DNA of 64,000 nt, taken from positions 66,526,849 to 66,590,848 of the forward strand of contig CM056383.1 in NCBI GenBank assembly GCA_029718625.1, written 5' to 3'. A model generated the notes under the pieces. It had not been told where the DNA came from. It saw only the letters and a program-made list of their open reading frames with translations, and made no database searches. The translations under genes and the position numbers were made by a program. Below are positions 45,001 through 56,869 of the stretch, one piece after another. The stretch's first letter is position 1; every line of letters begins with the position of its first letter. The DNA comes from Synaphobranchus kaupii (Eukaryota > Chordata > Actinopteri > Anguilliformes > Synaphobranchidae).

Positions 45001-48000
45001 CTGGGTGCTGGGGCTTGTTTATCTCATTCATGCCTCTCACCTATAACAGCTTGCTCCCTGGGCACCGCCTCTGACTGTCTCTGTGCGGTGGGCTGTGGTT
45101 TTGAGTCAGACGGCGGTTAGGACTGCTGTATGTAGGATTTGATGGAACTCTTCCAAACTGTCAACCTTTAGGGATTTTTTTTTTTGTTTGGCTGCATGCA
45201 GGGAGGTGAATATGTTGTTGTTTAGCCCACATCATCCTCACCTAAATGACTAATTGCATTAAAATGACACTTGTGGGGGCCAATTCTAGACTACTGACAG
45301 ACAAAGAGGGAGTTTAGTTGGAGGGGGGAGGCAGAGAGGGGGTGGAAGCTGAGGTTTTGGACCAGAATACCGAAGGTACATTTTTGTCAAAGGCCCCACC
45401 TTCCTTTTATTTTTTTTACGGGAATGGAATGACTGACTCAGAGGTTAGAGGAGAGCCATCCAATGTGTCCGCGTTTAAATTAACGCTTGGGAAATTGCTG
45501 CTTCGTGTTATTTCTCCGAAGCGGGGCAGCGGCGGCCAGTGTTTGGATTGCCTGACATGACATGCGTTTTCTGGGCAGTTCCTTGGTTGCTTAATACCAA
45601 CTCGGCCCCACACCATCCAGCCACGAGGAGTCCCTACGACCACAGCTCTTTGGATGGTGGCGATGTGGGTGACACAATAGAGATCACAGTAACAAGTACA
45701 AACAGTCAAATGGTCCAGTCTGTCCTTTGATAAAAAAATTTTTTACCAATGTGACAATGTTGAATGTTTAAATATGATTAGTTATGGAATGACACATATC
45801 TCCTTGAGCCATGCCTTCCAGAAACAAGTTTTTTTTTTCCTCCTCGTCCTACGGAAATACGTCGGGACAAGTTCAAAGCACAAACACATATGGACACAAA
45901 TTAATCCATGCTTGTGAGAGTGGCGGAACAAAAAGGCTTTCTCAAAAAGAGTGAGAGATGAAAAGATGTTTTGATGGAATTGAAACCATTCTGGTCTCAC
46001 ATGAAATTAAGTCAAACAGAGAAAGGCATAAAGAAAGAGTTAGCCTCTGTGACTCCGGCAAGCGCAACAAACAACTTCCTCTTCCTTTGAATCGCATGTT
46101 CTGGAAACGCAAGACGTGAACTGGGGAGAACTGAAGGAGACGATACCGCCGTGACTAAACGGCTGTTATCCGTCCCCCGACACGCTTCTGGTGGACGGGG
46201 CTCGGAACAGCTGGGCTTGCGTTTACACGGCATCATTAGGGCTGATTTCCTACTACTGTCTGGAGAGGGGAAGCTCCTCGGGTCTTTAAGCGTAAAGTTG
46301 AAAAAATTAAATAAATTCTGATGCATCAATGTTACTTCCGTCCTGTTTAGGTGTTTCTGGAGACCACTGGCTTGGGTTCCTTGTTTAAATTTTGGGCATT
46401 GCCTGAAAACGGCCTGTCCCCCAGTCGCAGTCAGAGTATGCCCGAGTAAACCCCCCAACCCCCCCCCCCCCCGCTCCGTCTCGCGGGTGGCGCAGGGCGC
46501 GTGAGGTCGGGCCCGCTCTCCGGGGCCGAGGCAGCTCTAAGGCTTTAATTAAACTGGGAGAATGCAAATTATCCACCTTCACTCGCGCTCCACATTAAAA
46601 GCCCCTTTCATCCAGCTCATTAGAGAGCCCTGGTGGCTGGGCCGGGCCCACTGCGGGGCGCCCCTGCCTGCCTTCCACACGACAGAGACGAGAAGAAGGG
46701 GGGAGAGAGAAAAAAAAAGAAAAGGTTAGGGTTATTTCCTCCCGACTCGCCATACGCCTGTTGCTGCAAACCGCTTATGACTCTATAAAAGATAGGAGAG
46801 ACTTCTAATTACCCTTCTCTCCTCCTCTCTCCCATGCTGCGCGTATGCTAAAGCTCTCTAATTTGCGTCTCTGGCTCCAATTGACATCAGGCCGCGCGTA
46901 CACAGAGAGACATATGCCCCGCCAGAAATAGGCAGCCTGATGATTTTGGTCCGCACGTACTGTACCGAAATATGTCCGCAAATAGTAATTTACGTTTGAC
47001 GGTTGAACCCGTCTGAGCTCTGTGATTAATGTGCTTTCTTTTTTAATGACGCCACAGTGTGTCGCTCAGGATGTACTGTATTAAACACGCAATCCAGGTT
47101 CATGCGCTGCAGTAACGGCAACATTGTGTATATCTTGTTATATAATTTTCAAGTATTTACACAGAGGAACGATACTTCAGCGGCTGAGAAAAAAAAGAAA
47201 AGAATACTGAAGTATGAGCAAAGTAATGTACACTGGAGACCTTGCAGCCCATCAGATCCAAAGTTCAGTGGTTTTACCACCGCTCCACAATGCTACGTAT
47301 TGGGTAGCTAGACTAGAAATCAAATTTAAACTGAAGTTACTAACTTTTCACCGTATCATAATTAGATTTCTTGTATAATCTAATGCAGGTAAATCCACGA
47401 GTTTATGGGCACGCTGTTGTTTTGATTAGAGCGGCTTGAAAGATTCATGAAGGCATATATTGCCATAGCAACAGAAAGAAAAGTGGCCAGTGCTCCATTA
47501 CGCACTTTGATGACCTTTATAGTAACGTACTCTGTGAGAAATCCATCTGGATCAAGTGGTACAAAGTGCTTATTTTATTCAAAAAGCGTCTTCCCTGATG
47601 AAAATCAGCGCACAATTCAAGCCACGCTCATTACACTGCGTTTGTTTTCGCTTGTGATTTTTGGGCAGGGTAAGGGACCACCCCCCCCCCCCTCCCCATG
47701 ACATGCGCAGTGCAGCGTGTGTTTGTACAGGTATGAATGGAGAATGAGGCTTTTTGACGGGCGCCCCTTTAAAGTTCGTTTAGTAGGAAAAAATAATATG
47801 CTGCCTGTATAAATGGCGTCTCCACATGAAGGGGGCTCGTAACAGGAGCCGTAGACCGCCTCTTGCCCTCAGCACCCCGTCTCCGTGCGAATAGCCCCTC
47901 TCGCCCTCTCTCTGAGTGTGCCTCTGTTGGTTTGGATAAGGGGGTGTAGGCCCCCCCTCCTGCTCTACCCCCGTCCCCCATTTTTCTCCTTTCTTCAGCG

Positions 48001-51000
48001 CAGAATACCACACTTCTCCTTGTTGACGTTCTCCCACGTAATTTCGCCAGTGAGCTTGCGCTGCGTGTGTCCAAGGAGGGAGCCTGGAGAGGTTATAAAC
48101 ATGGTTAACCAGATCATACCATAGAGATGAGTCTGCGCTCCTTTGCTTGGTTTGGTTTGGCTTTTTTAGAGGTGAGGCCTCTTTGCCTCAGTGTAACGGA
48201 CCAACCTCACGTTTTCCAAGACTTTGAAGGTGATATTTTTTTTAACGTCATTTTGTTTCTTCTCTTTGGCCAAAAGCCAATATAAACTTTCAAAAAAAAA
48301 AAAAAAAACGGTTATTTTCTTTTCGTTAGAGCATAATTAAATTTATAACGCGTTTAAAATGCAGTATTTGCGATCGGCCTTGGAAAACTTTTGGGCCTGA
48401 TTTTTACACCTGTCAGGACACTGAGAAAACATCTCCCAACTGCCAGCTGAGAGAGGCAAGGAATGAGACCATGCTAAGACCCCTTTATGCCAGATAATGC
48501 CCCTCTAATTCCAGCTCACTGCAGCTGAATAGCAGCACACAGGCGCTCTCCAGAGCGGCAATGGAGCGGCTTTATCCCCCCAGATCCCTGAGCCAACGGC
48601 AACAATGGGGCCGCGGAGAGCTCGACGATCCTCGCGGCTTTCGCCTCTCGTCTCCCTCAATCCCCCCTGTTCAGGCCTGGGGCGTGTCCCCCCCGGCGGT
48701 AACGCACTGACTGTGAGCGCAGGGATTAACCAGGACAAAGGTGCGCCACTCGCTCCATTAGGACAGGACTGCCAGAGTCTTTGGACAACAGCGACCGCGC
48801 CGCGGCTTTGCGCCATTCTCACTTTTTTTTTTGTTTTTACACTCGGGAGTCGTGTGAAGATGCAGGCCTCATTGTCACCAAAAGTGCACATTTATTTTAA
48901 GCTCTTTTTTTTCTCTGCCAATTGTTTTGCCGTATTGTCTTTTTTAAACGTGCAAAGGTTGTTTGTTGTCATACTCGCTATAGCCTCAGAAATGTTGGAA
49001 TGTTGCTGTGTCTTGTGGCCTCTAGCGTGTAGGGCAGCCCGGCAGCCTACTATGCGCTCCGCATTTCTGTCAATGACAGTTATCATTGCTCTGCGGAAAA
49101 GCTAACGGGTCATTTGCAGTGGAGATCCCAACGTGCCGTGTGATTGGTTAAACGCTGCAGTGGCTCGGGGAGCTGGGGCAGAGCCAGGGATATCTCTGGG
49201 GCCGCAGTCGATTGCCGTGTCTGCCCACAGATCCCAGTTCTACTCTACAATTCTTATTGTATGGAATCATATGCAGACTTACGAAGAGGAGGTTAAAAGG
49301 GAAGTACTGTAAAAAATAAAATTAAAATAAAAAAACCTGCTGTTTAGGCGGCTGGGATTGTGGTTCCAGTGATAATGCTTTTATGATACAGTATTATCAA
49401 ACCACAGTGAGACTAAAAACAAACATTCAAATTGACCTTTTAGGCTGTGGGCTAAAAAGTGTCCACAATGACACGCAGTTTGTTTTCTTTCTAAAAGTCT
49501 TATTTTGGCCTACATGATTTGATTCCCATGAGCAGGTGATTCTGTTAAATAGGTAATTTTTACTGGGTTAATAATTAAGAATACATTCATTATTATCTTA
49601 GTCATTCTTCATTCTTATGTGTCACACATTTTACCTTTTAATTGGAAGCAGAAATAATGGCAAATGAACTGGATTGTTACCTTGAGGCAAGTGTGTATAT
49701 TTTTATGTGAATGGTCTTAATTTATATGAAAATAAAAACTGGATAACATTGAAATGAGGTTCGTTTACCTTACTTCATGAAAGCAGTTACTTTTGGGTGT
49801 CCAAAGAATTTTTCAATGTAGACTATATGTTTATTCTGTGACTTTAGAATGAAGAGTATCGTTTTGACATATGTAGCCTATATTGATGGTGACCGAGTAA
49901 TAATCATCGGTGCTGAACAATGGTTTTACACAACAATCAATTAAAATATTGGTAGCCTAGGCCAACTTATGTTGTAAGGACCAATTTCTAATTTACTTAC
50001 GGTGGCTATTGCCCAAACTTTCCACTGTGTACATATTCCCTTAAAGACAACAAACACTCGCTCAGAAATTTGTTGGATGCGTTGTGAGTGGTACAAAGGC
50101 TGTAATGAGATGGGATTTCTCCTTTTTTTAATAGAAAGTCTACACGTGTGAGAATCATTTGTTCGTGTAGCCCACATTAGGCGACGGTGTTGACACTGGA
50201 GCTGTTGACTTGGAATTACTGGGAATAAAACGGGCTGTTTGTATAAGGACAGCGATACTGGTGTATGTAGGACCGCGGTCAGTAGTGGACTGTAGATGAG
50301 GGTTAGAAAGGGTTCTCTGTACATTCCAGTGCGCACTGCGCCGTGCCAGAGAACCGACCCAAATAAAGCAGTGCTCTCAGCTCCGTCTATGCAGTTTAGG
50401 TTAAAGGCAGTTAATTGGTTTCCTGCTCAGGGTTAAGTCAACACGGCGCCTTGTTTTAAACAGTGTGGAAACTTGAGAGAAGCAACAATATCGGCACTGT
50501 TTGTCCACCCCCTCACAATCCCCCCCAGTTAAAATAATACGAGCGTTAGCTAGTTAAGGTTCCCATAGAGCTGTAAAACCTAATACGACTGAAATGAAAA
50601 CACGTACGAGTTTACGCGCCTCACACTCCACTGATCTCTGCAGGCATCACCGTTCATTTTACGCGTGGTGGCCCCCCAGGTAAACACGCACAAATAAATA
50701 TTTTCTTCAGCAGAACATCTGCGCCACTTTTCCCACTTACTGAGACTCGTGTAAAGTTAATTTCAAACGTAAATAAACCGTATGCATGAAATAACTTTTG
50801 CCGGGAAAGAAAGAAAAATGATGCATCTGAACACTGCTTCGCGATCATAAAAACTACCACTTCAGACGATGTGTCTTCTCGCCTGGGCTGCTTTATGGCG
50901 CCATCTTGTGATCCTGTACAGCAACCGCGTGAATTCAAGGCAATATCATATCCGTGGGGGGAAATAAAATAAAAAACATGACGTTGTACTGTAGGCCAAT

Positions 51001-54000
51001 GTTAGAGAATATAAGTGTATTTTGCAGGGCGGCTTAATTTAGCCTATGCACGAACAGCTTAGCCAACCGAGCTACATGACTCTTCTCTCCAGCTGGGATC
51101 GCCCAGGTGGCTTGTGTCTGTCATGCTACCGCATGCTCTCACTTCCTGTGACTGTAATTTATCATTGCCTCCAGCAACTTGCGCGGGTAGTCTTACATCT
51201 TGGGCCTACTAAGCATCAACATGCGTTTCCGAAAGAACATCTGCTACGCGTGTACATGGCAGTGTGTGTGCATGCATATATTTCTGTGCGCACACATCTG
51301 TGCATGCCTGTGCGTATGCTTGCGTGTATGTGTAAAGTGTGCTTGTGTGTGAATGGGGGCCCCCCAATCAGTGGATATCCTCTGTCCACCACAGGTGACT
51401 CTGCTGTGACCCAGAGCAAGCCAGAGCCTTCGTCGGTGGAACCCAACGCAGACCTCACACAGCAGAACCCGTCTGGGCAGCCCTTGGGTGAGCGTGCTTT
51501 CCATACATTGTGCACATTGCTGTGGTGAAGGGCGTCTGCTAAACGCCTGTAATGCGCTTTCTTCAACGTTCACACACTTCTCTTTAGTTAATACTTTCCG
51601 CCTGAGAACATATACTTTTTTTTACTTTCACATACATAAATTGTCGCAAGACTAAACAACGTTTTATTTGGATATTCAGGATGTGCAAATGTATGGTCGT
51701 CAGCTATGGTATTCACTCAAACACATTCTGTAATAATCCAGTTTGTTTTGATGTGAAGTGACGGAAATTATATCACAAATCAAGCTGTATTCATAAACTT
51801 TTGACAATGTACCTCTAAGTTTATGCTTTTATAAAAACCAGGTAACAACTGCAGAAACATAACTTTTTTCAGCTTCCTTTGGTATCATTTACACTAGTGG
51901 TATTAAAACGAGGTGGCCCAGAGTCGAATCTTCCCAATAAAATCACTACTTGTTTTAAACACTGTGAAATGCTCTTGAAAGAATTTTTTTTTTAATCTGC
52001 TAGCAGTTTGAAGTTAAAGGGTGGTTTACTGACTGTAAAGTGACATGTTTAATTATAAAACATTCAGTCTCTCTTTGTGTTGATTTGTCCTCTAACTGAG
52101 TATGCCTGCTTTGAACGAATTTGCCAGTAATGGTAATATAATATTACTACTTCATTAATAACTAAGTTTTTTATTGGATAGCACAGTGCAGAGAGACAGG
52201 ATGAATGGAAGCCGTTGCAGCTTGCAACGAGCAATGTACACGGTGCTCTACAGGCTATGCGGAGACACTCCTAACTCGCAGCGTGTGTTCGTCCTGGCAG
52301 TGAAGCCGCGGTTCAGCCAGCCCACCAAAATGCGCCGGCGGGTGCTGGAGCAGCCCGTCGGCAGCTCCGTGCGGCTCAAGTGCCTGGCCAGCGGCAGCCC
52401 CGTGCCCGTCGTCACGTGGTGGAAGGACCAGACCCGGCTGCCGGCCCCACGCCAGGGCAAGCGCCCGCAGTGGACCCTCACGCTCAAGAACCTGCGGCCC
52501 CAGGACAGCGCCAAATACACCTGCCACGTCTCCAACCCGGCCGGGCACATCAACGCCACATACAAAGTGGACGTCATTGGTAAGGCTCGGCCAACTGCCG
52601 AATGTTCTAGTATGTTCTAGTCTAGCTTTACAGTTTACCTCACAAGTGTGATAACTGGCTAAGATCACATCCTGGATCAGACCAGGAGAGCAGAATTAAG
52701 AATAGGCAGAGTCATTTAAAAGTTCAGAGCTGTAAAACATTATTATTTTTTGTTGTTAACTTCACACCTTGTCAATAAGATAGTAATGCGAGGCGCGTCA
52801 AGCGTTAGGATTGCCGTTAATCTCCTGACGTCCTCCCGTTCCAGAACGAACCAACTCTAAGCCGATTCTGACAGGCACTCACCCGGTCAACACCACGGTG
52901 GATTTCGGTGGCACCGCCTCCTTCCAGTGCAAGGTGCACAGTGACGTCAAGCCCGTCATACAGTGGTTGAAGCGGGTGGACCCGGGCACAGAGGGGCGTT
53001 ACAACTCAACCCTGGAGGTGGGCGGGCAGCATTTTGTCGTGCTGCCCACGGGCGACGTGTGGTCGAGGCCGGACGGCTCCTACCTCAACAAGCTGGCCGT
53101 GGTTAAGGCCCAAGACGAGGACGCGGGCATGTACATCTGCCTGGGCGCCAACACCATGGGCTACAGCTTCCGGAGTGCTTACCTCACCGTTCTGCCAGGT
53201 CAGTACAGGTCTACGTCTTTAGGATACCAGAGGAGGGCCTAGACTCCCTGTTACTCAAATCACGGTCCTCAAGGGCCGAGAACTCCTGGTTTTCCACCCT
53301 CCCTTTACCTGGGGGTCAGGTGTGAAGACTGCATGGTCAATCAGTAGCTCTAATTGTTCAGTTAATTCCCTGGCAGAAAAGAAAACCAGGGCTGAATTTG
53401 GATTCGAGGGCCAGATTTAAGTATCCGTGGCCTAGAGCAGAGGTGGGCAATGAGGGCCGTATCCGTTTAGCCCTAATATTTACGCCATCTGACATTTTAG
53501 CTACAATTCTTAATAAGCGCATGAATGACAGCCGAAGACGTCTTGTATCCCTATATGAAACATTTTAATGTGATCTAATCTACCAGTGTTGGTGTAAACA
53601 GCCAATTAGCTCATTTAGCTGGGGTAATTGGTGGGAATAAAAACCTGCATACACACCGGCCCTCCAGGACTGGAATTGCCCACTCCTGGCCTAGAGGTTT
53701 TCATGATAAGGGTGATTATTTTTTTATTTTTTTCTGTTTTATTCACGTAAAGGTATTCCACACTATTTTTTGGCCAATGACATTTCCATGGTTAAAGATA
53801 AGTTTTGTAGTTACGTGACACATAAATAATGCTCTGATTGGTTGATTCCTCAGACCCCCAGGTGGAGAACACCGTGACGCCCCCCCACCTGAGCTCCGGC
53901 CTGCCGTGGCCCCTGATCATCGGCATCCCGGCGGCGGCCCTCCTCATCGTCGGCACCATCGTGCTCTGGCTCTGCCACAGCCGTCGCCGTAACGGCGCCC

Positions 54001-54236
54001 TGCCCCCCCGTGCCGCGCCCCACCGCGACCACCACGCCGTCGACAAGGATTTCGCCGCCCCCAGCAGCGCCACCCCTGACTTCCCCAACCAAAGACTGAT
54101 GGGCCCCCTCCCGGCGCTAAGCGGCCAGCCAAAGATTTACTCCAAGGTCTACACTGATGTACACACACACACACACTCTCACGCCCATATGGAGGGCAAG
54201 GTCCACCAGCACCAGCACTTCCACTACCAGTGCTAA
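24939..54236 (+). CDS. fgfrl1: FGF receptor-like 1, six coding exons
   Basis: Exons: 24939-24999, 41187-41459, 51395-51487, 52301-52579, 52845-53198, 53854-54236; 1443 nt in frame, 480 aa, all introns phase 1. Exon 1 is a hydrophobic signal peptide (about residues 1-20). The Ig domains have cysteine pairs C45/C93, C170/C217 and C264/C334, with DAGVYVC and DAGMYIC cores. Exon 3 is the short, diverged linker (112-142). The transmembrane segment is 372-394 ([20 protein letters not shown]). The cytoplasmic tail lacks a tyrosine kinase and ends in the His-rich [18 protein letters not shown] plus HFHYQC, the FGFRL1 hallmark. The family binds FGFs and heparan sulfate, restrains FGF signalling, promotes cell fusion, and is needed for diaphragm and kidney development in mammals. 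Human FGFRL1 is 504 aa; the shortfall is in the linker and tail. Two in-frame ATGs (24939, 24945) could start it. Whether this is the a or b teleost paralogue is not decided. Confidence 0.96.
25364..25800. repeat. ACGT-rich degenerate repeat element
   Basis: About 430 bp is packed with variants of gggacgttc/gaacgtccc (palindromic ACGT cores) at irregular 20-50-bp spacing, alternating with ggttacaatatgac-like units. It begins near cccagcaaacagtgg and ends near gttaactggg. It has no coding potential and is probably a fish interspersed repeat. Confidence 0.7.
25948..26030 (+). repeat. Short tandem duplication
   Basis: The word aaatcatgtccacattttcg occurs twice, about 60 bp apart, with a similar preceding base context. 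Confidence 0.6.
27892..27939. repeat. (CA)n microsatellite
   Basis: 24 uninterrupted CA units in fgfrl1 intron 1. Confidence 0.9.
28125..28205. repeat. GA-rich microsatellite
   Basis: Imperfect (GA)n/(GAGAGACA)n tract in fgfrl1 intron 1. Confidence 0.8.
31015..31076. repeat. (GT)n microsatellite
   Basis: About 30 GT units with a single TT interruption near 31049. Confidence 0.9.
32081..32512. repeat. Long imperfect (GT)n satellite
   Basis: About 430 bp of GT repeat with regularly spaced variants (tctctgcgtg, tgtatgtgtc, tgtttctg). A larger unit containing cacgtgtgtctctgcgtgtg recurs around 32150 and 32375. Apparent frames in it encode only Cys-Val or Thr-His repeats. Confidence 0.9.
34236..34423. 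mobile_element. Hairpin MITE
   Basis: The left end ccagtggtccccaagacctg is mirrored by the right end gttggggaccactgg, and inner ctcctggagatcta is mirrored by tagatctccagga. It has the form of a common fish MITE type and no coding capacity. Confidence 0.75.
34861..34893. repeat. (GA)n microsatellite
   Basis: About 14 GA units abutting the left end of the next MITE; its last bases contribute to the target duplication. Confidence 0.8.
34896..35078. mobile_element. hAT-type MITE, family A copy 2
   Basis: The ends cagggtaagaaatgaac and gttaatttcacatcctg are imperfect inverses. The flanking octamers gagagcat and gagggcat match at 7 of 8. The interior shares attttaccagccaca, ataacacaacctggt and tggctgctagagta with the copies at 11387 and 61253. 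Confidence 0.75.
35130..35192 (+). repeat. About 21-bp minisatellite, 3 copies
   Basis: Three copies of a unit around ggaggggttgagtc, ending at about 35190. Confidence 0.7.
35813..35890. repeat. (CT)n-rich tract
   Basis: Imperfect CT/CCCT microsatellite in fgfrl1 intron 1. Confidence 0.85.
36759..36792. repeat. (GTGC)n microsatellite
   Basis: Eight tetranucleotide units of gtgc. Confidence 0.9.
37345..37783 (-). mobile_element. tRNA-derived SINE, full length, with 16-bp TSD
   Basis: Read on the - strand, the head at 37767 gives an A-box-like tggtacaacggtaagagc and a strong B box (gggttcgcgcccc), then a GC-rich body and an A/T-rich end with aaatggggataaatc and poly(A) (plus-strand poly(T) at about 37361-37380). 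The 16-bp sequence CCATGTAGTGATTGTT occurs exactly on both sides (37345-37360 and 37768-37783), a perfect target-site duplication. The perfect TSD implies a recent insertion. Confidence 0.9.
38150..38212. repeat. (GA)n and poly-G tract
   Basis: About eight GA units, a G14 run, then further GA/GACA repeat. Confidence 0.8.
39067..39087. repeat. 21-nt poly-G tract
   Basis: A continuous G run after a T-rich stretch; another G16 run is near 39277-39292. Both are quadruplex-prone. Confidence 0.8.
41486..41576 (+). repeat. CT-rich minisatellite
   Basis: About 3.5 copies of a 25-bp unit, cctcctctctcctactctct plus ctaca, directly after the exon 2 donor. Confidence 0.8.
46530..46880. promoter_or_regulatory. 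Candidate conserved enhancer-like element in fgfrl1 intron 2
   Basis: The stretch contains taattaaactgggag, an octamer-type atgcaaat (about 46563-46570), two tctaatt/attaccct homeodomain-like sites and ctataaaagatag, in otherwise repeat-free DNA. Such clustering of POU/homeobox motifs is seen in vertebrate developmental enhancers. Conservation was not tested, so this is inference. Confidence 0.25.
51538..51562. repeat. SINE/L2 3'-tail fragment
   Basis: gggcgtctgctaaacgcctg matches the conserved 3' end of L2-tailed fish SINEs. It is a small remnant just after fgfrl1 exon 3. Confidence 0.4.
53252..53423. mobile_element. MITE family C in fgfrl1 intron 5
   Basis: TACTCAAATC and GATTTAAGTA are near-perfect inverted ends, with ctcctggttttcca inside mirrored by gaaaaccaggg. 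It is the same family as the nested element at 20105-20263. Confidence 0.7.
53438..53688. mobile_element. MITE family B in fgfrl1 intron 5
   Basis: The ends cagaggtgggcaatgagggc and ctggaattgcccactcctg are imperfect inverses. It is homologous to the split copy at 19954-20398 and lacks the nested insertion. Confidence 0.7.
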
Positions 54237-55690
54237 CCCGGCACCGAGGCCTAGTCTCCAAGCTACTGCTGCTTCCCCCAAATCTTTAATGGACTACGAC
54301 CGAGGGGCAATCCCGCGCATTGTTGCTAGCTTGCGTAAAACTACGATACCCAAGATACCGCAGGGGGAGGGGGAGTCACCTGAGCAGTGTTGACACACCA
54401 CAGCCTAACACAAACAAATCTGGGGTCACACTCCTGGACAGCTTTGCACAGTGTTACTGAAGTACCTACTGTCTGCTATTTTGGAGGACGCCGGAAAGAA
54501 AAACAGGGCTTTTGAAAAGTCTCAGGGCTGGGGTCGAATTCTCACGTACATTTTGCTCGCAGTTCATGTGTATGTTCTTTGGTCGACTTTGTTCTTGGCG
54601 TGTTAACAGATGGCGCCTGCCCCTCTCCCCCAAATATTATCGCGCATAAAATGTACATATATATTTTAATTATGAAACGTTTGTGTATCCAAAGCGGAGA
54701 GTAATATAAGGATTAGCGTATAAGCTTTTTTGTAAACTGGAAGCTGCGACTGTGACGAATCTGCTGAACTGTACCAGCCTTATTGTTTACAATGTGTCCT
54801 TAAGCGTTTATAGTGCTACATGGGCAACACAAACTGTGGTGCTTGGATTATTTTTGTTTGTTTGTTTTTTTTATTAATATACAATATTATTTCAGGAAGA
54901 GACTATGCAATGACTGTAAGGTTTGTCAGGGAAATTGGATGAATGAGAAATGATAAAGTGATAAGGGCATTTCTTTTTTTATTTGTGTGTTTCCATAAAA
55001 ATTCTGTTCTTTGTATCCTTGTGTGTGTGATAAAAAGCAGTATTACCAAAGATGTGTACCCCGTGTGTCACAAAATGCCATTTTCTCATATACAAATGGT
55101 AGAAAACGTATGTATGACTCACATATTCTGTAAGGTCTTTATTTTTTTATATTTAGGACATGAGCTGTATTGTATTTTGTATCTGTTGCTCTGTCATGTA
55201 CTGTATTGTGTTTGTTGCCTGTATTTCCTAGGATTGGGTAGATGGCCATATTTTGTACAAAAGCTGTCACCGATCAAAATCAGTTGTGGTCCTTGTAGAC
55301 GATCAAGTAACAACAAAATAATTTCCACTGATAGTGAATGCTAAACTTTATAAATTTTCTTAATGGACAAAAAGGAAAATTTTACAGTTGCTCGTTGTAC
55401 ACATTATGTAACCAATTTCTTCTACCTTTTACCGTTTTTTGTGTGTTTTACTGGAGTAATTACGGCAACGTATTCTGTTCACATACAGCAGCTATGCCTT
55501 ATCCAGGACTCAAAACCACAACTCTTCGATCCAAAGTTGAATGCCCAGGTATTCTTAATTGTTGTCTTACAAATGGTTTGTGAACATGCAGTCTCACTGA
55601 GAAACACTGCATGCTGCAATCTTATCCTGGTGCTCATACAAGAGTATTAGATAAGACATATTTTTCTAATAAAAAAATATTGATTTTCTT
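54237..55690 (+). other. fgfrl1 3'UTR and polyadenylation signal
   Basis: About 1.45 kb of AT-rich non-coding sequence after the stop codon, with AATAAA at 55668-55673. No other transcript is visible in it. Confidence 0.65.
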
Positions 55691-55880
55691 TATTTTTTTG
55701 CAGTCATCTGTTTTATTTCCAAATTGCATGTCTGTTGAAAGGAATATTTTATGAAATTATGAATTGACAGCCACTGACAGTACAAGCACTGCATTTCTAA
55801 ATCGTACATATCTTTAAGACTTGCTTCTCACATAAAATCAAAGCAAATCAGTTACTGATGGTGAAAATATATGTGCAGCT

Positions 55881-56084
55881 ACATTACATTACATTACAGG
55901 CATTTAGCAGACGCTCTTATCCAGAGCAACCTACACAGAATTTTGTATTTATACATGTTATCCATTGATACATACTGAAGCAATGCAGGTGAAGTACCTT
56001 GATCAAGGGTACAATGGCAGTGACCTACCTGCAACCTTTCGATTACAAACCCAGTTCCTTAACCATTATACTACACTACCGCCC
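55881..56084 (-). repeat. tRNA-derived SINE with L2-like tail, reverse orientation
   Basis: On the - strand the element starts gggcggtagtgtagtataat, then ggttaaggaactgggtttgt (A-box region) and a degenerate B-box region. It ends in ggataagagcgtctgctaaa followed by tgcctgtaatg and a taatgtaatgt terminus. It is the same class as 20398-20608, better preserved. Confidence 0.8.
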
Positions 56085-56089
56085 TTTTC

Positions 56090-56860
56090 ATAGTACCGTT
56101 TTACACTTTAACATGAAATACGCACCTAGTAAACAGTACACAGTCGACGGTACCAATTTGACTTCCCTGCTCTCTCCCCGATTAGGCCTCGGCCCACTGT
56201 TAGTTCAACATGCTCAGGAATGCCATGTAGTAGTTTTCAGCACTGAGACATAAAATAAATATTCCCAATAGGATTTGGATTTGATTATTAATATGAGGGG
56301 TAAGTTTGAGTTGGGCAAAGGGAAAAGAATGACTTCCCTCTATTTTCCCTCAGAAGAATATTTCGCTTTCAGTTCATATTTAAACCTTAGTTCATCAGTG
56401 ACTCCAGCTAAATGTATACAAGACAAAAGACCTGCTTCCTTGCTGCTGTTTCTTAACACAATAAAATGACACTGCCACCTAAACATAGACCTGTATCAAT
56501 TTTGCGGAGAGAGAGGGTAAAAGCTGACAAGTGCAACATTAAAGTAAAATAACACAGGAAACAGTATTTCAGGAAACGGGTATTAAAGTACTCCCTTAGA
56601 TTAAAATGGAAAATCCCCACGTATTCTTGGCGAATGCGTGCAAATGTGCTGTGCTACTGAGGCCATCTGGTGCCACAAGAGTGAACATCAGAAGTGTACA
56701 CAAAAAGACAACTCAGGATTCATTCGCCTTATGAAATACATATTTCTCAAAAGAGGAAACGGCATTCTATGTGATAATGTCAATATAATGTCCTTCTTAA
56801 AGAATAACAAAAATCAAGTGTCATTTAGGTATGATCATCCATTATTTTCCCATTTTGTTT
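56090..56860. other. Intergenic spacer between fgfrl1 and fbxo38
   Basis: No gene or clear repeat is recognised. Confidence 0.45.
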
Positions 56861-56869
56861 TGGTTTTTG

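Larger units (their letters stand above)
41460..51394 (+). other. fgfrl1 intron 2 (9.9 kb)
   Basis: No coding gene was seen. Few transposons are recognisable here compared with the rest of the window. It includes a CT-rich minisatellite at its start and a candidate conserved element near 46.5-46.9 kb. The remainder reads as single-copy non-coding DNA. Confidence 0.5.
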
